Below are positions 10,843 to 23,612 of a stretch of 64,000 bases of DNA, piece after piece. The first letter of the stretch is position 1. Every line of letters begins with the position of its first letter. Source of the stretch: Siphonodentalium dalli (Eukaryota; Mollusca; Scaphopoda; Gadilida; Siphonodentaliidae); NCBI GenBank assembly GCA_032622095.1, contig CP136067.1, positions 47,225,549 to 47,289,548 on the forward strand, written 5' to 3'. The notes under the pieces were generated by a model, which worked only from the letters and a program-made list of their open reading frames with translations, was not told where the DNA came from and searched no databases. The position numbers and the translations under genes are program-made.

Positions 10843-13800
10843 GAGACTAGCCGATGAGCCCGACGTTGTCCGGGCTATTCAAAAACCAAATTTCAAGTCG
10901 ATAGCTCTACCCGTTTCCGAGATCTGGTGTGCGTATGCGCGAAGCTGGCGTCGCACGGGCTCGGCGAGCCGATGAAATTCGTATCCGGTGCAAGATACAT
11001 TCACATAGCAAATTTCAAGTCGATAGCTCCACCAGTTTCCGAGATCTCGTCTGCGCAAGCGCGAAGCGGGCGCCGCACCGGCTCGCCAATGCGACGTTGA
11101 CGACCGCCTGGTCAAACTACACACACGTACCAAGTTTCGTCCCGATCGGTCGAGAATCGTAGATTTGTATAAATGACATACATACAGACTGACAGACAGA
11201 CAAACAAACAGAGGTCTTCAAAATATATATGAGACTAGCCGATGAGCCCGACGTTGTCCGGGCTATTCAAAAACCAAATTTCAAGTCGATAGCTCCACCC
11301 GTTTCCGAGATCTCGTCTGCGCATGCGCGAAGCTGGCGTCGCACGGGCTCGGCGACCCGATAAAATTCGTAATCCGGGCAAGATACATTCACATAGCAAA
11401 TTTCAAGTCGATAGCTCCACCCATTTCCGAGATCTCGTCTGCGCATGCGCGAAGCGGGCGCCGCACGGGCTCGCCAATACGACAACGTCCACCGCCTGGT
11501 CAAACTACACACACGTACCAAGTTTCGTCCCGATCGGTCGAGAATCGTAGATTTGTATAAATGACAAACATACATACAAACAAACATACAGACAGAGGTC
11601 TTCAAAATATATATGAGACTAGCCGATGAGCCCGACGTTGTCCGGGCTATTCAAAAACCAAATTTCAAGTCGATAGCTCTACCCGTTTCCGAGATCTGGT
11701 GTGCGCATGCGCGAAGCTGGCGTCGCACGGGCTCGGCGACCCGATGAAATTCGTATCCGGGGCAAGATACATTCACATAGCAAATTTCAAGTCGATAGCT
11801 CCACCAGTTTCCGAGATCTCGTCTGCGCATGCGCGAAGCGGGCGCCGCACCGGCTCGCCAATACGACGTTGACGACCGCCTGGTCAAACTACACACACGT
11901 ACCAAGTTTCGTCCCGATCGGTCGAGAATCGTAGATTTGTATAAATGACATACATACAGACTGACAGACAGACAAACAAACAGAGGTCTTCAAAATATAT
12001 ATGAGACTAGCCGATGAGCCCGACGTTGTCCGGGCTATTCAAAAACCAAATTTCAAGTCGATAGCTCCACCCGTTTCCGAGATCTCGTCTGCGCATGCGC
12101 GAAGCTGGCGTCGCACGGGCTCGGCGACCCGATAAAATTCGTAATCCGGGCAAGATACATTCACATAGCAAATTTCAAGTCGATAGCTCCACCCATTTCC
12201 GAGATCTCGTCTGCGCATGCGCGAAGCGGGCGCCGCACGGGCTCGCCAATACGACAACGTCCACCGCCTGGTCAAACTACACACACGTACCAAGTTTCGT
12301 CCCGATCGGTCGAGAATCGTAGATTTGTATAAATGACAAACAAACATACAAACAAACATACAGACAGAGGTCTTCAAAATATATATGAGACTAGCCGATG
12401 AGCCCGACGTTGTCCGGGCTATTCAAAAACCAAATTTCAAGTCGATAGCTCTACCCGTTTCCGAGATCTGGTGTGCGCATGCGCGAAGCTGGCGTCGCAC
12501 GGGCTCGGCGACCCGATGAAATTCGTATCCGGGGCAAGATACATTCACATAGCAAATTTCAAGTCGATAGCTCCACCAGTTTCCGAGATCTCGTCTGCGC
12601 ATGCGCGAAGCGGGCGCCGCACCGGCTCGCCAATACGACGTTGACGACCGCCTGGTCAAACTACACACACGTACCAAGTTTCGTCCCGATCGGTCGAGAA
12701 TCGTAGATTTGTATAAATGACATACATACAGACTGACAGACAGACAAACAAACAGAGGTCTTCAAAATATATATGAGACTAGCCGATGAGCCCGACGTTG
12801 TCCGGGCTATTCAAAAACCAAATTTCAAGTCGATAGCTCCACCCGTTTCCGAGATCTCGTCTGCGCATGCGCGAAGCTGGCGTCGCACGGGCTCGGCGAC
12901 CCGATAACATTCGTAATCCGGGCAAGATACATTCACATAGCAAATTTCAAGTCGATAGCTCCACCCATTTCCGAGATCTCGTCTGCGCATGCGCGAAGCG
13001 GGCGCCGCACGGGCTCGCCAATACGACAACGTCCACCGCCTGGTCAAACTACACACACGTACCAAGTTTTGTCCCGATCGGTCGAGAATCGTAGATTTGT
13101 ATAAATGACAAACAAACATACAAACAAACATACAGACAGAGGTCTTCAAAATATATATGAGACTAGCCGATGAGCCCGACGTTGTCCGGGCTATTCAAAA
13201 ACCAAATTTCAAGTCGATAGCTCTACCCGTTTCCGAGATCTGGTGTGCGCATGCGCGAAGCTGGCGTCGCACGGGCTCGGCGACCCGATGAAATTCGTAT
13301 CCGGGGCAAGATACATTCACATAGCAAATTTCAAGTCGATAGCTCCACCAGTTTCCGAGATCTCGTCTGCGCATGCGCGAAGCGGGCGCCGCACCGGCTC
13401 GCCAATACGACGTTGACGACCGCCTGGTCAAACTACACACACGTACCAAGTTTCGTCCCGATCGGTCGAGAATCGTAGATTTGTATAAATGACATACATA
13501 CAGACTGACAGACAGACAAACAAACAGAGGTCTTCAAAATATATATGAGACTAGCCGATGAGCCCGACGTTGTCCGGGCTATTCAAAAACCAAATTTCAA
13601 GTCGATAGCTCCACCCGTTTCCGAGATCTCGTCTGCGCATGCGCGAAGCTGGCGTCGCACGGGCTCGGCGACCCGATAAACTTCGTAATCCGGGCAAGAT
13701 ACATTCACATACCAAATTTCAAGTCGATAGCTCCACCCGTTTCCGAGATCTCGTCTGCGCATGCGCTGCACGGGCGTCGCACGGGCTCGACAATACGACA

Positions 13801-13914
13801 ACGACCACCGCCTGGCCAAACTACACACACGTACCAAGTTTCGTCCCGATCGGTGGAGAATCGTAGATTTGTATAAAGGACAGACAGACAGACAGATTGT
13901 ATCAAAATATATAA
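10843..13914 (+). repeat. Dimeric higher-order repeat, period 772 bp (388 + 384)
   Basis: Successive heads are spaced 388, 384, 388, 384, 388, 384 and 388 bp (10843 to 13547), so two element types alternate as a dimer. Copies read almost identically, down to the alternation of GACAAACAAACATACAAAC and GACATACATACAGACTGACA tails. The first dimer carries a few extra changes (e.g. 11053, 11091). The last unit is 368 bp. This pattern implies recent unequal crossover or replication slippage on a two-element unit. Confidence 0.9.
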
Positions 13915-16900
13915 GAGACTAGCCGATGAGCCCGACGTTGTCCGGGCTATTCAAAAACCAAATTTCAAGTCGATAGCTCCACCCGTTTCCGAGATCTGGT
14001 CTGCGCATGCGCGAAGCTGTCGTCGCACGGGCTCGGCGACCCGATAAAATTCGTATCCGGGACAAGATACATTCACATACCAAATTTCAAGTCGATAGCT
14101 CCACCCGTTTCCGATATCTCGTCTGCGCGTGTGCGAAGCGGGCGCCGCACGGGCTCGGCGATCCGATAAAATTCGTATCCGGGGTCAAGATACATTCACA
14201 AACCAAATTTCAAGTCGATAGCTCCACCCGTTTCCGAGATCTCGTCTGCGCATGCGCGAAGCTGGGGTCGCACGGGCTCTGCGACCCGATAAAATTCGTA
14301 TCCGAGGCAAGATACATTCACATAGCAAATTTCAAGTCGATAGCTCCACCCGTTTCCGAGATCTCGTCTGCGCATGCGCGAAGCGGGCGCCACACGGGCT
14401 CGCCAATACGACAACGTCCACCGCCTGGTCAAACTACACACACGTACCAAGTTTCGTCCCGATCGGTCGAGAATCGTAGATTTGTATAAATGACATACAT
14501 ACAGACAGACAGACAGACAGAGGTCTTCAAAATATATAGGAGATAGCCGATGAGCCCGACTTTGCACCCGTTTTCGAGATCTGGTCTGCGCATGCGCGAA
14601 GCTGGCGTCGCACGGGCTCGGCGACCCAATAAAAAATTCGTATCCGGGGTAAGATAAATTCACATACCAAATTTCAAGTCTATAGCTCCACCCGTTTCCG
14701 AGATCTCGTCTGCGCATGCGCCAAGCTGGCGTCGCACGGGCTCAGCGACCCGATGAAATTCGTATCCGGGGCAAGATACATTCACATAGCAAATTTCAAG
14801 TCGATAGCTCCACCCATTTCCGAGATCTCGTCTGCGCATGCGCGAAGCGGGCGCCGCACGGGCTCTCCAATACGACAACGTCCACCGCCTGGTCAAACTA
14901 CACACACGTACCAAGTTTCGTCCCGATCGGTCGAGAATCGTAGATTTGTATAAATGACAAACAAACATACAAACAAACATACAGACAGAGGTCTTCAAAA
15001 TATATATGAGACTAGCCGATGAGCCCGACGTTGTCCGGGCTATTCAAAAACCAAATTTCAAGTCGACAGCTCTACCCGTTTCCGAGATCTGGGGTGCGCA
15101 TGCGCGAAGCTGGCGTCGCACGGGCTCGGCGACCCGATGAAATTCGTATCCGAGGCAAGATACATTCACATAGCAAATTTCAAGTCGATAGCTCCACCAG
15201 TTTCCGAGATCTCGTCTGCGCATGCGCGAAGCGGGCGCCGCACCGGCTCGCCAATACGACGTTGACGACCGCCTGGTCAAACTACACACACGTACCAAGT
15301 TTCGTCCCGATCGGTCGAGAATCGTAGATTTGTATAAATGACATACATACAGACTGACAGACAGACAAACAAACAGAGGTCTTCAAAATATATACGAGAC
15401 TAGCCGATGAGCCCGACGTTGTCCGGGCTATTCAAAAACCAAATTTCAAGTCGATAGCTCCACCCGTTTCCGAGATCTCGTCTGCGCATGCGCGAAGCAG
15501 GCGTCGCACGGGCTCGGCAACCCGATACAATTCGTATTCCGGGCAAGATACATTTACATACCAAATTTCAAGTCGATAGCTCCACCCGTTTCCGAGATCT
15601 CGTCTGCGCATGCGCGAAGCTGGCGTCGCACGGGCTCGGCGACCCGATAAAATTCGTAATCCGGGCAAGATACATTCACATACCAAATTTCAAGTCGATA
15701 GCTCCACCCGTTTCCGAGATCTCGTCTGCGCATGCGCTGCACGGGCGTCGCACGGGCTCGACAATACGACAACGACCACCGCCTGGCCAAACTACACACA
15801 CGTACCAAGTTTCGTCCCGATCGGTGGAGAATCGTAGATTTGTATAAAGGACAGACAGACAGACAGACAGATTGTATCAAAATATATAAGAGACTAGCCG
15901 ATGAGCCCGACGTTGTCCGGGCTATTCAAAAACCAAATTTCAAGTCGATAGCTCCACCGTTTCCGAGATCTCGTCTGCGCATGCGCGAAGCTGGCGTCGC
16001 ACGGGCTCGGCGACCCGATACAATTCGTAATCCGGGCAAGATACATTCACATACCAAATTTCAAGTCGATAGCTCAACCCGTTTCCGAGATCTCGTCTGC
16101 GCATGCGCTGCACGGGCGTCGCACGGGCTCGCCAATACGACCGCGACCACCGCCTGGTCAAACTACACACACGTACCAAGTTTCGTCCCGATCGGTGGAG
16201 AATCGTAGATTTGTATAAAGGACAGACAGACAGACAGACAGACAGATTGTATCAAAATATATAAGAGACTAGCCGATGAGCCCGACGTTGTCCGGGCTAT
16301 TCAAAAACCAAATTTCAAGTCGATAGCTCCACCGTTTCCGAGATCTCGTTTGCGCATGCGCGAAGCTGGCGTCGCACGGGCTCGGCGACCCGATACAATT
16401 CGTAATCCGGGCAAGATACATTCACATACCAAATTTCAAGTCGATAGCTCCACCCGTTTCCGAGATCTGGTCTGCGCATGCGCGAAGCTGTCGTCGCACG
16501 GGCTCGGCGACCCGATAAAATTCGTATCCAGGACAAGATACATTCACATACCAAATTTCAAGTCGATAGCTCCACCCGTTTCCGATATCTCGTCTGCGCA
16601 TGCGCGAAGCGGGCGCCGCACGGGCTCGGCGATCCGATAAAATTCGTATCCGGGGTCAAGATACATTCACAAACCAAATTTCAAGTCGATAGCTCCACCC
16701 GTTTCCGAGATCTCGTCTGCGCATGCGCGAAGCTGGGGTCGCACGGGCTCTGCGACCCGATAAAATTCGTATCCGGGGCAAGATACATTCACATAGCAAA
16801 TTTCAAGTCGATAGCTCCACCCGTTTCCGAGATCTCGTCTGCGCATGCGCGAAGCGGGCGCCACACGGGCTCGCCAATACGACAACGTCCACCGCCTGGT

Positions 16901-17006
16901 CAAATTACACACACGTACCAAGTTTCGTCCCGATCGGTCGAGAATCGTAGATTTGTATAAATGACATACAGACAGACAGACAGACAGAGGTCTTCAAAAT
17001 ATATAG

Positions 17007-17649
17007 GAGATAGCCGATGAGCCCGACGTTGTCCGGGCTATTCAAAAACATACTGACAGAGGTCTTCAAAATATATATGAGACTAGCCGATGAGCCCGAT
17101 GTTGTCCGGGCTATTCAAAAACCAAATTTCAAGTCGATAGCTCTACCCGTTTCCGAGATCTCGTCTGCGCATGCGCGAAGCGGGCGCCGCACGGGCTCGG
17201 CGATCCGATAAAATTCGTATCCGGGGTCAAGATACATTCACAAACCAAATTTCAAGTCGATAGCTCCACCCGTTTCCGAGATCTCGTCTGCGCATGCGCG
17301 AAGCTGGGGTCGCACGGGCTCTGCGACCCGATAAAATTCGTATCCGGGGCAAGATACATTCACATAGCAAATTTCAAGTCGATAGCTCCACCCGTTTCCG
17401 AGATCTCGTCTGCGCATGCGCGAAGCGGGCGCCACACGGGCTCGCCAATACGACAACGTCCACCGCCTGGTCAAATTACACACACGTACCAAGTTTCGTC
17501 CCGATCGGTCGAGAATCGTAGATTTGTATAAATGACATACAGACAGACAGACAGACAGAGGTCTTCAAAATATATAGGAGATAGCCGATGAGCCCGACGT
17601 TGTCCGGGCTATTCAAAAACATACAGACAGAGGTCTTCAAAATATATAT
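17007..17649 (+). repeat. Second higher-order repeat in the array, period 571 bp
   Basis: Two head pairs are each displaced by exactly 571 bp (17007/17578 and 17079/17650). A truncated head of ~72 bp is included in each unit. The block 13915-14540 also recurs, nearly unchanged, from ~16386 (offset 2471 bp), so segmental duplication acted at several scales. Confidence 0.75.
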
Positions 17650-18172
17650 GAGACTAGCCGATGAGCCCGATGTTGTCCGGGCTATTCAAAAACCAAATTT
17701 CAAGTCGATAGCTCTACCCGTTTCCGAGATCTGGTCTGCGCATGCGCGAAGCTGGCGTCGCACGGGCTCGGCGACCCGATAAAATTCGTATCCTGGGCAA
17801 GATACATTCACATACCAAATTTCAAGTCGATAGCTCCACCCGTTTCCGAGATCTGGTCTGCGCATGCGCGAAACTGGCGTCGCACGGGCTCGGTGACCCG
17901 ATAAAATTCGTATCCGGGGCAAGATACATTCACATAGCAAATTTCAAGTCGATAGCTCCACCCGTTTCCGAGATCTCGTCTGCGCATGCGCTGCATGGGC
18001 GTCGCACGGGCTCGCCAATAAGACAACGACGACCGCCTGGTCAAACTACACACACGTACCAAGTTTCGTCCCGATCGGTGGAGAATCGTAGATTTGTATA
18101 AATGACAGACAGACAAACATACAGACAAACATACAGACAAACAAACAGACAGATGTCTTCAAAATATATATG

Positions 18173-20379
18173 AGGTACTAAAATACTTGCGTCAGGGTAA
18201 CTTTTTAAACGCTAATTTTAAGAAAATGCTCACTCTTTTCAATATATTTATATTTAGCAATGACAGCAATCTGTAGAATTTATTTATGTTAAGATTGTTA
18301 ATATTTGTTCCTCAATAATCTACTTCACAGTAGTATAGGGGCTGACATGCTTTTTGGCTACTGTTCTAAGTCGATATCACAATAAACATTGAATTCAATT
18401 ACCCGGGAGAAATGCAATGGTTGTGAGCGATACAAAGCAAAATCGCTCACAAATTCACTTAAATCGAGTTGGGAGTAAAAGTAATTGTAATCGTAATCGA
18501 TTACATTGGCATGTAATCGCCCGTAATCTGGCATGTAATCGCCCCAAACCTGGTTGGGACATTCGCCTATAGTGATCTACATTGTTAAGGAACAGGTATT
18601 AACTTAGAAATATAGTGCCTGCACTGTTTTTAATGTTATAAACATCCATGTCACAACATCATATGTAATATTATATAGAATAAATAATATTTTTTTGTAT
18701 TATGTTTTGTCAATGTTTCATTTATTATTGTGCAAACAAACATATTATTATTATCTAGAGCTGGTGTTCGAAATTCATGGCATATCTAGATTCATACCCC
18801 TCTGCTAACTTGTACTCGGAATTCATATATGACCATTTTAACCGGTATTCAGGATTATACAAATCTGGTATGCTGGTTTGTATATAAATTAATTGTTCAT
18901 ATATTGATTACTACTTCATAGCCAAAATTGCATATTTTGATGTAATTCTGTCACAAGCATCTTGATCTGTTGAAGATATGTGTATTTCTCCATCAAAATG
19001 TGTGACAATTATAATATTAATGTGAAATAACCATGACTTGAATTATACATATTTACTAAAAGACTTCCAACAAATAACCAAAATGACATTGAAACTATTT
19101 TGAAGATACCTATGCATAATCTCCCCTGCCCCCAAACAGTGCAGACACAGCCGGGCCCGAATTTACCAACTGGGTTTATTTTATTAACGCGTTCGTTGCG
19201 TCGAGTTAATTTTCTCCTTTTTTTTTCAAATTATTTATTCTCAATTACCAAGAACATGGTTTATATGAGACAATATTTTTTTATCTGCGAGCTCGCCTCG
19301 TCCCTGTCCTTGATTCCTATATAATAGATGATGAATGTTCTCAATTGGACATATTACATAATTATATGATGAATTTTAGGTGTATGTCACTGTGTAATTA
19401 ATTGATCCTGAAGTGTATTCATATGCATGTATATTGAATGAATGGAGCATATTACTGTTTACATATAGTTAACCGTTAGATATATCGGATCGAATGGTTG
19501 AGGAATACTCGGTTATGGGGAATTCAATTCAATTTTATTCTGGTTATCAGATAGTGATATTACAGAATATATGATCAGAATCAGATACATAATATATATG
19601 CATGCATGTACATGCGTTATAGTATATATAGTATATATACGGAAATATAGTACTTTTTATTATTCTTGCTTTTAGATGGTAATAATAATAACAATAGTAT
19701 TAGATTTGTTCTATGTGGTCCAGTTAGTGGGGTTCTCTCTCATCACTCCGCTGAGATACCACTGCCACAAGGACATTAATTTTGGTAAGGATTTCTATCA
19801 TGAACTTAGTTCTTATGTTCTAGGATTAAAATTGCCTATGTCTGGCTCATTTCATATTGTTCTTATAACCGAAAGAAGAATGACCATTATTGCAAACTTT
19901 TGGTGGTCAAAATAAGATAATAGGTGACTATTTATCCGGTCCGCAAAGTACCATCCTCTCGGTGGTGATCTATCGCAGTGATAACGGAGAGGGCGCTGCA
20001 TGGAGTTTGAGTGCAAATGACAAAAATTCAGGGGAGTGAAATCGGGCTATATTCAAACACACAGAGTTGGCCTGCAATCAGTGCAATGAATACGAAAATC
20101 ATGTTACGTATGCAATTGTTTCACTTTCTTACTTTATTGTGAATTTTCACAACTTTGTAAAATAATTTAACCATCACATCAGTATAATGCCACCTTTAAC
20201 TCACGCAACACTGGGGAGATCTGTCCCCTGTGTATGCATTTACCTATTTGTTAGCCCCCCCCCCCCCCCACAACAACACTTCGAAAGTGTGTACAGCTAT
20301 ACCCCATCCCTCCGCACGATATTACCATATACATGTGTAGATTTAGCCTGCCACCCCCTTTTACTAACAATGTAACACA
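18173..20379. other. AT-rich intergenic DNA
   Basis: No gene seen. Notable points: repeated GTAATCG words at 18481-18545; AATTCAATTCAATTTTATT at ~19520, which could be a minus-strand LINE 3' tail; and a C-homopolymer of ~16 at ~20257-20271 shortly before the LINE. Confidence 0.4.
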
Positions 20380-20701
20380 TGCGCAAGATACTATACTACG
20401 ACTTCATATGCATTGACGATTTCAGTCAAGTTAACAATAACGCTTTGAACACAGAAATCGAATTACCAGAAATACATAACGCAGTGAAGCGCCTCAAAAC
20501 TAACAAAGCACCAGGCGCAGACTCAATTACAAATGAATACATAATCAAATCGTTGCCCAAACTTGATACTCTGTATAAGAACTATTTCAATCTCATTTTA
20601 AATAGTGGCACATTACACCGAGAATGGACGGTCGGAATCATAAGGCCATTATTTAAAAGAAAAGGTGATCATCGCGACCCTGGAAACTACAGGAAGATAA
20701 C
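20380..20701 (+). pseudogene. LINE ORF2 piece 1 (RT start)
   Basis: Encodes an RT-0/RT-1 region: AVKRLKTNKAPGADSITNEY, then WTVGIIRPLFKRKGDHRDP and GNYRKIT. The frame stops being LINE exactly at the 5' LTR at 20702. No endonuclease precedes it. Confidence 0.85.
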
Positions 20702-20868
20702 TATGGTATCTTATTGTCAATTTATATGCAAGAGCAATAACTCTATTATGTTTTGATTGAGGTGAGGGGAGCTTGAACTTCCGGAAAGAATAGACCTCGT
20801 GCTTTTATTTGATCTGATTAATAAACGATAATTAAGAAGGACTTTGATTGTAATTAATAGATACAACA
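20702..20868 (+). repeat. 5' LTR of element A
   Basis: 167 bp. It is the same as 23868-24034 except for TA versus TG at the first two bases, as far as I compared. An AATAAA polyadenylation signal is at 20820-20825. Ends GATACAACA. Confidence 0.93.
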
Positions 20869-21059
20869 GATTGGCGACGAGGAACAAGAACTCCCGAACG
20901 TTACAAACGTAACAAATGATACAACAAACGAAATAAATTGGTAAAATAAACCGATACCAATAGTTGACTTCCCTATATTCGTAGGGTTCGCAAATGACCT
21001 TGACCTTAGGTCGAATTGAACGGTGACATTCGCCTTAAACAGAACTGACTTTCTGAAAA

Positions 21060-21449
21060 ATGCAGAGCAATTTGAGTCCACCAGCGCCGCAGAATATGCA
21101 GGCAAATGATCTATATTCAGAATTTTCCTTGTGGATCGCTTCATTCGAAATATATGAAATAGCCAGTGGACTTAATGCTACCGAAGATGCCGTACAACGT
21201 GCTACATTCCTCCATTGCTTGGGCCCCCAAAGCCAGCGGGTTTTCGCTACCCTTCCTGGGGCCCATGCAACATATAAGAACACTAAAGATGCTCTAATCG
21301 CATATTTCACACCAAAGAAAAATGTTGTAGCAGAACGATATAAATTTCGACAAAGGGCTCAACAACCAGATGAACCAGTTGACCAATACATAACTGTTTT
21401 GAGAGAACTTGCTCGCGAAAACCAGTCGCTTATGCAAGCCGTTCACTGA
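21060..21449 (+). pseudogene. Gag remnant of element A
   Basis: Encodes the N-terminal capsid part of a Ty3/Gypsy Gag: LWIASFEIYEIASG, RATFLHCLGPQSQRVF, LIAYFTPKKNVVAERYKFRQ and EPVDQYITVLRELA. It is ~129 residues and lacks the zinc-knuckle end. At ~21440 it joins RNase H sequence in another frame, so a deletion removed the rest of gag, protease and all of RT. Confidence 0.85.
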
Positions 21450-21571
21450 CACCTACTGAACAACGGTATTCTCAGATTGAACGGGAAACTCTTGGATGTG
21501 TGTGGGCAGTTGAACGATTCTATGTGTATTTGTATGGCAGGCATTTTATTCTGCAAACTGACAACAAACCA
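21440..21571 (+). pseudogene. RNase H remnant of element A, first piece
   Basis: Reads LTPTEQRYSQIERETLGCVW then TDNKPL, the RNase H Glu and Asp motifs that follow RT in Gypsy Pol. It is cut by the TTAA-flanked MITE at 21576. The frame differs from gag upstream. Confidence 0.85.
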
Positions 21572-21575
21572 TTAA

Positions 21576-21968
21576 CCCTTTACCCAACAAACCGGCCAAA
21601 ACCGGCCAAATAAAGCTTCAACAGCCTAAAATATCTTCGGTCTGTCTCAATAGAACCATACAAATATGGATATCATTGGAACCGGCTCCATGACCACATT
21701 GTGATAGTTACAGTTATGCCCTGTGCCAATGCATTCTCTTATATATGCGAGTCGACCATAGGTCGCCTCGCATATATAAGAGAATGCATTGGCCTAAAAA
21801 AAATATTTTTTTAACACTTTTTACCATTTTTTTCTTACATTCTTTAACAATTTTATAATTTTTAATGTGTTAAGCCAATGCATTCTCTTATATATGCGAG
21901 GCGACCTATGGTCGACTCGCATATATAAGAGAATGCATTGGTACAGGGCCCTTCTGTTGTGTAAAGGG
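21576..21968 (+). mobile_element. Hairpin MITE with TTAA target duplication (piggyBac-like), copy 1
   Basis: 393 bp. Ends are CCCTTTACCCAACA and TGTTGTGTAAAGGG, flanked by TTAA at 21572-21575 and 21969-21972. TTAA duplication and CCC...GGG ends are typical of piggyBac-derived MITEs. It has no transposase. Its body holds two near-perfect hairpins of ~27-bp arms (21725-21793 and 21874-21941). The RNase H frame of element A resumes directly after the second TTAA. A second full copy in the other orientation is at 51397-51830. Confidence 0.9.
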
Positions 21969-21972
21969 TTAA

Positions 21973-22509
21973 TGCACTTACTAAAACCAAACCAATCTAC
22001 GGTATTACCTATTCGTATACAGAGACTAGGCTGGCGACTGTTACCATTTGATTATACAATTGAGTGCATTCCTGGTAAAATGAACAGTGCCGATATGCTT
22101 TCCAGACTTCCTGTGCCTACCTGCGATACTGGGAATGTGTTTACTTCTACAAGTAGTAGTTTGTCTGATGACTATGTGAAATTTATGGTATCTGTACAGA
22201 GCCAGGGTCTTAAATCTGTAACTTGTGAAGAGATCAGAGTGGCTTCACAAAATGATGAAACACTGCAGGATGTGATAAAATTCCTTAAATGTGGCAAGTG
22301 GCCAAAACAAATCTCAAATGATTTGAGGCCATTTGAAAAGATTAAGCATGTACTTACATGTGTTGACTCATTAGTTTTGATGGGTACTCGAATTGTGGTT
22401 CCAAAAGCCTTGAAAAATCGAATTGTGAAAGTAGCGCATGAGACACATCAGGGCATTGTCAGAACAAAGCAACTGTTACGTCCAAGGTTTTTATTGGCAT
22501 GGAATGGAT
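21973..22509 (+). pseudogene. RNase H end and integrase zinc finger of element A
   Basis: Continues with LGWRLLPFDYTIECIPGKMN and SADMLSRLP (RNase H end), a linker, then the start of an integrase HHCC finger (HETHQGIVRTKQLLRPRF). A one-base frameshift near 22495-22505 moves integrase to another frame. Confidence 0.85.
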
Positions 22510-23612
22510 AAATATATTGAGTATTTTGTGGAAGTGTGCCAGACTTGTGCACAAAATCAACCTTTGAGACCTGATCAACCTCTTCAGGTCAGTGAGTTTC
22601 CAGGCTCACCATGGGAAAAAATTGCTATTGATCTAGTGGGACCAATAGATAATAAGAACATTTTAACTGTAATTGACTATTATTCTTCATATCCAGAAGC
22701 TATTGTACTTCAGGATATAACGTCAAAGTCTATCATTGAGAAACTTACGGAAGTTTTCAGTAGATTTGGATATCCAGTTGAATTGTTATCTGACAATGCC
22801 ACAATGTTTGTTGGTCGTGAATTTCAAGAGTTTCTTAAATTATGTGATATAAAACATTTAAAGTCATCGCCGTATTACCCGAGAAGCAATGGGAAAATTG
22901 AGAGGTTCCACAGATATCTTAAGAAAGCAATACGGTCAGCTGAAATTGAAAAGAAAAGCTGGCAAAAGGAACTTCCCAGTATTCTCATGGCATTTCGGGC
23001 AACACCGCACCGGGCAACTGGAGAAACACCAAGTTTGTTATTAATGAGGAGAGAAATGAAGACAAAGCTACCAGTAATGAAGTTAGGTTAAGAAGTACCT
23101 CCCTCTAAGTCCAATAATGGTGTTTCTCAGAAAGTAGTAAAGTTTCATAAATGTTACACAGATAATATGAAGGATTACACTGACCGAAAACGCAACGTTA
23201 ATTCTGGTCATGGAGTTAAAGGAGGCCCTCACCCCACCCCCCATGAATACGGAATACCACTTAATACAGAGGGTGGAATACGGAATACCAGTTAACAGCC
23301 ATATGGAATACATAATAATATATGAAAACTTCATTTTTTGGAAGGTCGGCGTACGAATACCGGTATATTTGGAATACCGAATACCTCCTAACAGAGGGGC
23401 CGGAATACGGCGTACCTCATAACAGGGCATGGAATACGGCGTACGAAAAGGGGTGGGGGCCTCTTAAAGTGGGTCATATTGTGATGTTGGCTAATTTGAA
23501 GCAGAGTAAATTAACTCCTCAGTTTGGACCAACAAAATATGTGGTTATTCGAGCCTTAGGCTCAAATGTCTTTGAAGTGGTGAATACAGAGTCTGGTGTA
23601 TTTTTTTACTAG
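22505..23612 (+). pseudogene. Integrase core and C-terminus of element A, split by a MITE
   Basis: CQTCAQNQ completes the zinc finger. The DDE core follows: IAIDLVGPI, LLSDNATMF and NGKIERFHRYLKKAI, each with its catalytic Asp, Asp or Glu. The C-terminal domain (VGHIVMLANLKQSKLTPQFG and FEVVNTESG) resumes after the MITE at 23222-23463. There is an extra in-frame stop near 23091. Confidence 0.88.
23222..23463 (+). mobile_element. 242-bp MITE in the integrase region of element A
   Basis: Terminal inverted repeats GAGGCCCTCACCCC and GGGGTGGGGGCCTC (one mismatch in 14). Target duplication TTAAAG at 23216-23221 and 23464-23469. The inside is made of diverged GAATACGGAATACC words. The superfamily is not recognised. 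Confidence 0.85.

Larger units (their letters stand above)
9434..18172 (+). repeat. Head-to-tail array of pearl-like elements (~48 subunits of ~122 bp)
   Basis: Each element has a head (GAGACTAGCCGATGAGCCCG with an AGCCCG/CGGGCT hairpin), one to four ~122-bp subunits, and a tail. Subunits carry CAAATTTCAAGTCGATAGCT, then CCGAGATCTCGTCTGCGCAT, then a CGCACGGGCTCGGCGACCC block. The tail is CCGCCTGGTCAAACTACACA, CCAAGTTTCGTCCCGATCGG, a TGACAGACAGACA-type microsatellite and GTCTTCAAAATATATATGAG. Heads are seen at 9434, 10047, 10341, 10843, 11231, 11615, 12003, 12387, 12775, 13159, 13547, 13915, ~14541, 15008, 15396, 15890, 16265, 17007, 17079, 17578 and 17650. Long stop-free frames on both strands are by-products of the subunit and are not genes. 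Array ends at ~18172. Confidence 0.9.

Noticed and set aside
9523-18140. Many open frames of 60-170 codons on both strands of the array
   Set aside because: They repeat with the subunit period, occur in opposing frames at once, and show no domain or codon signal. They follow from the stop-poor, CpG-rich repeat.
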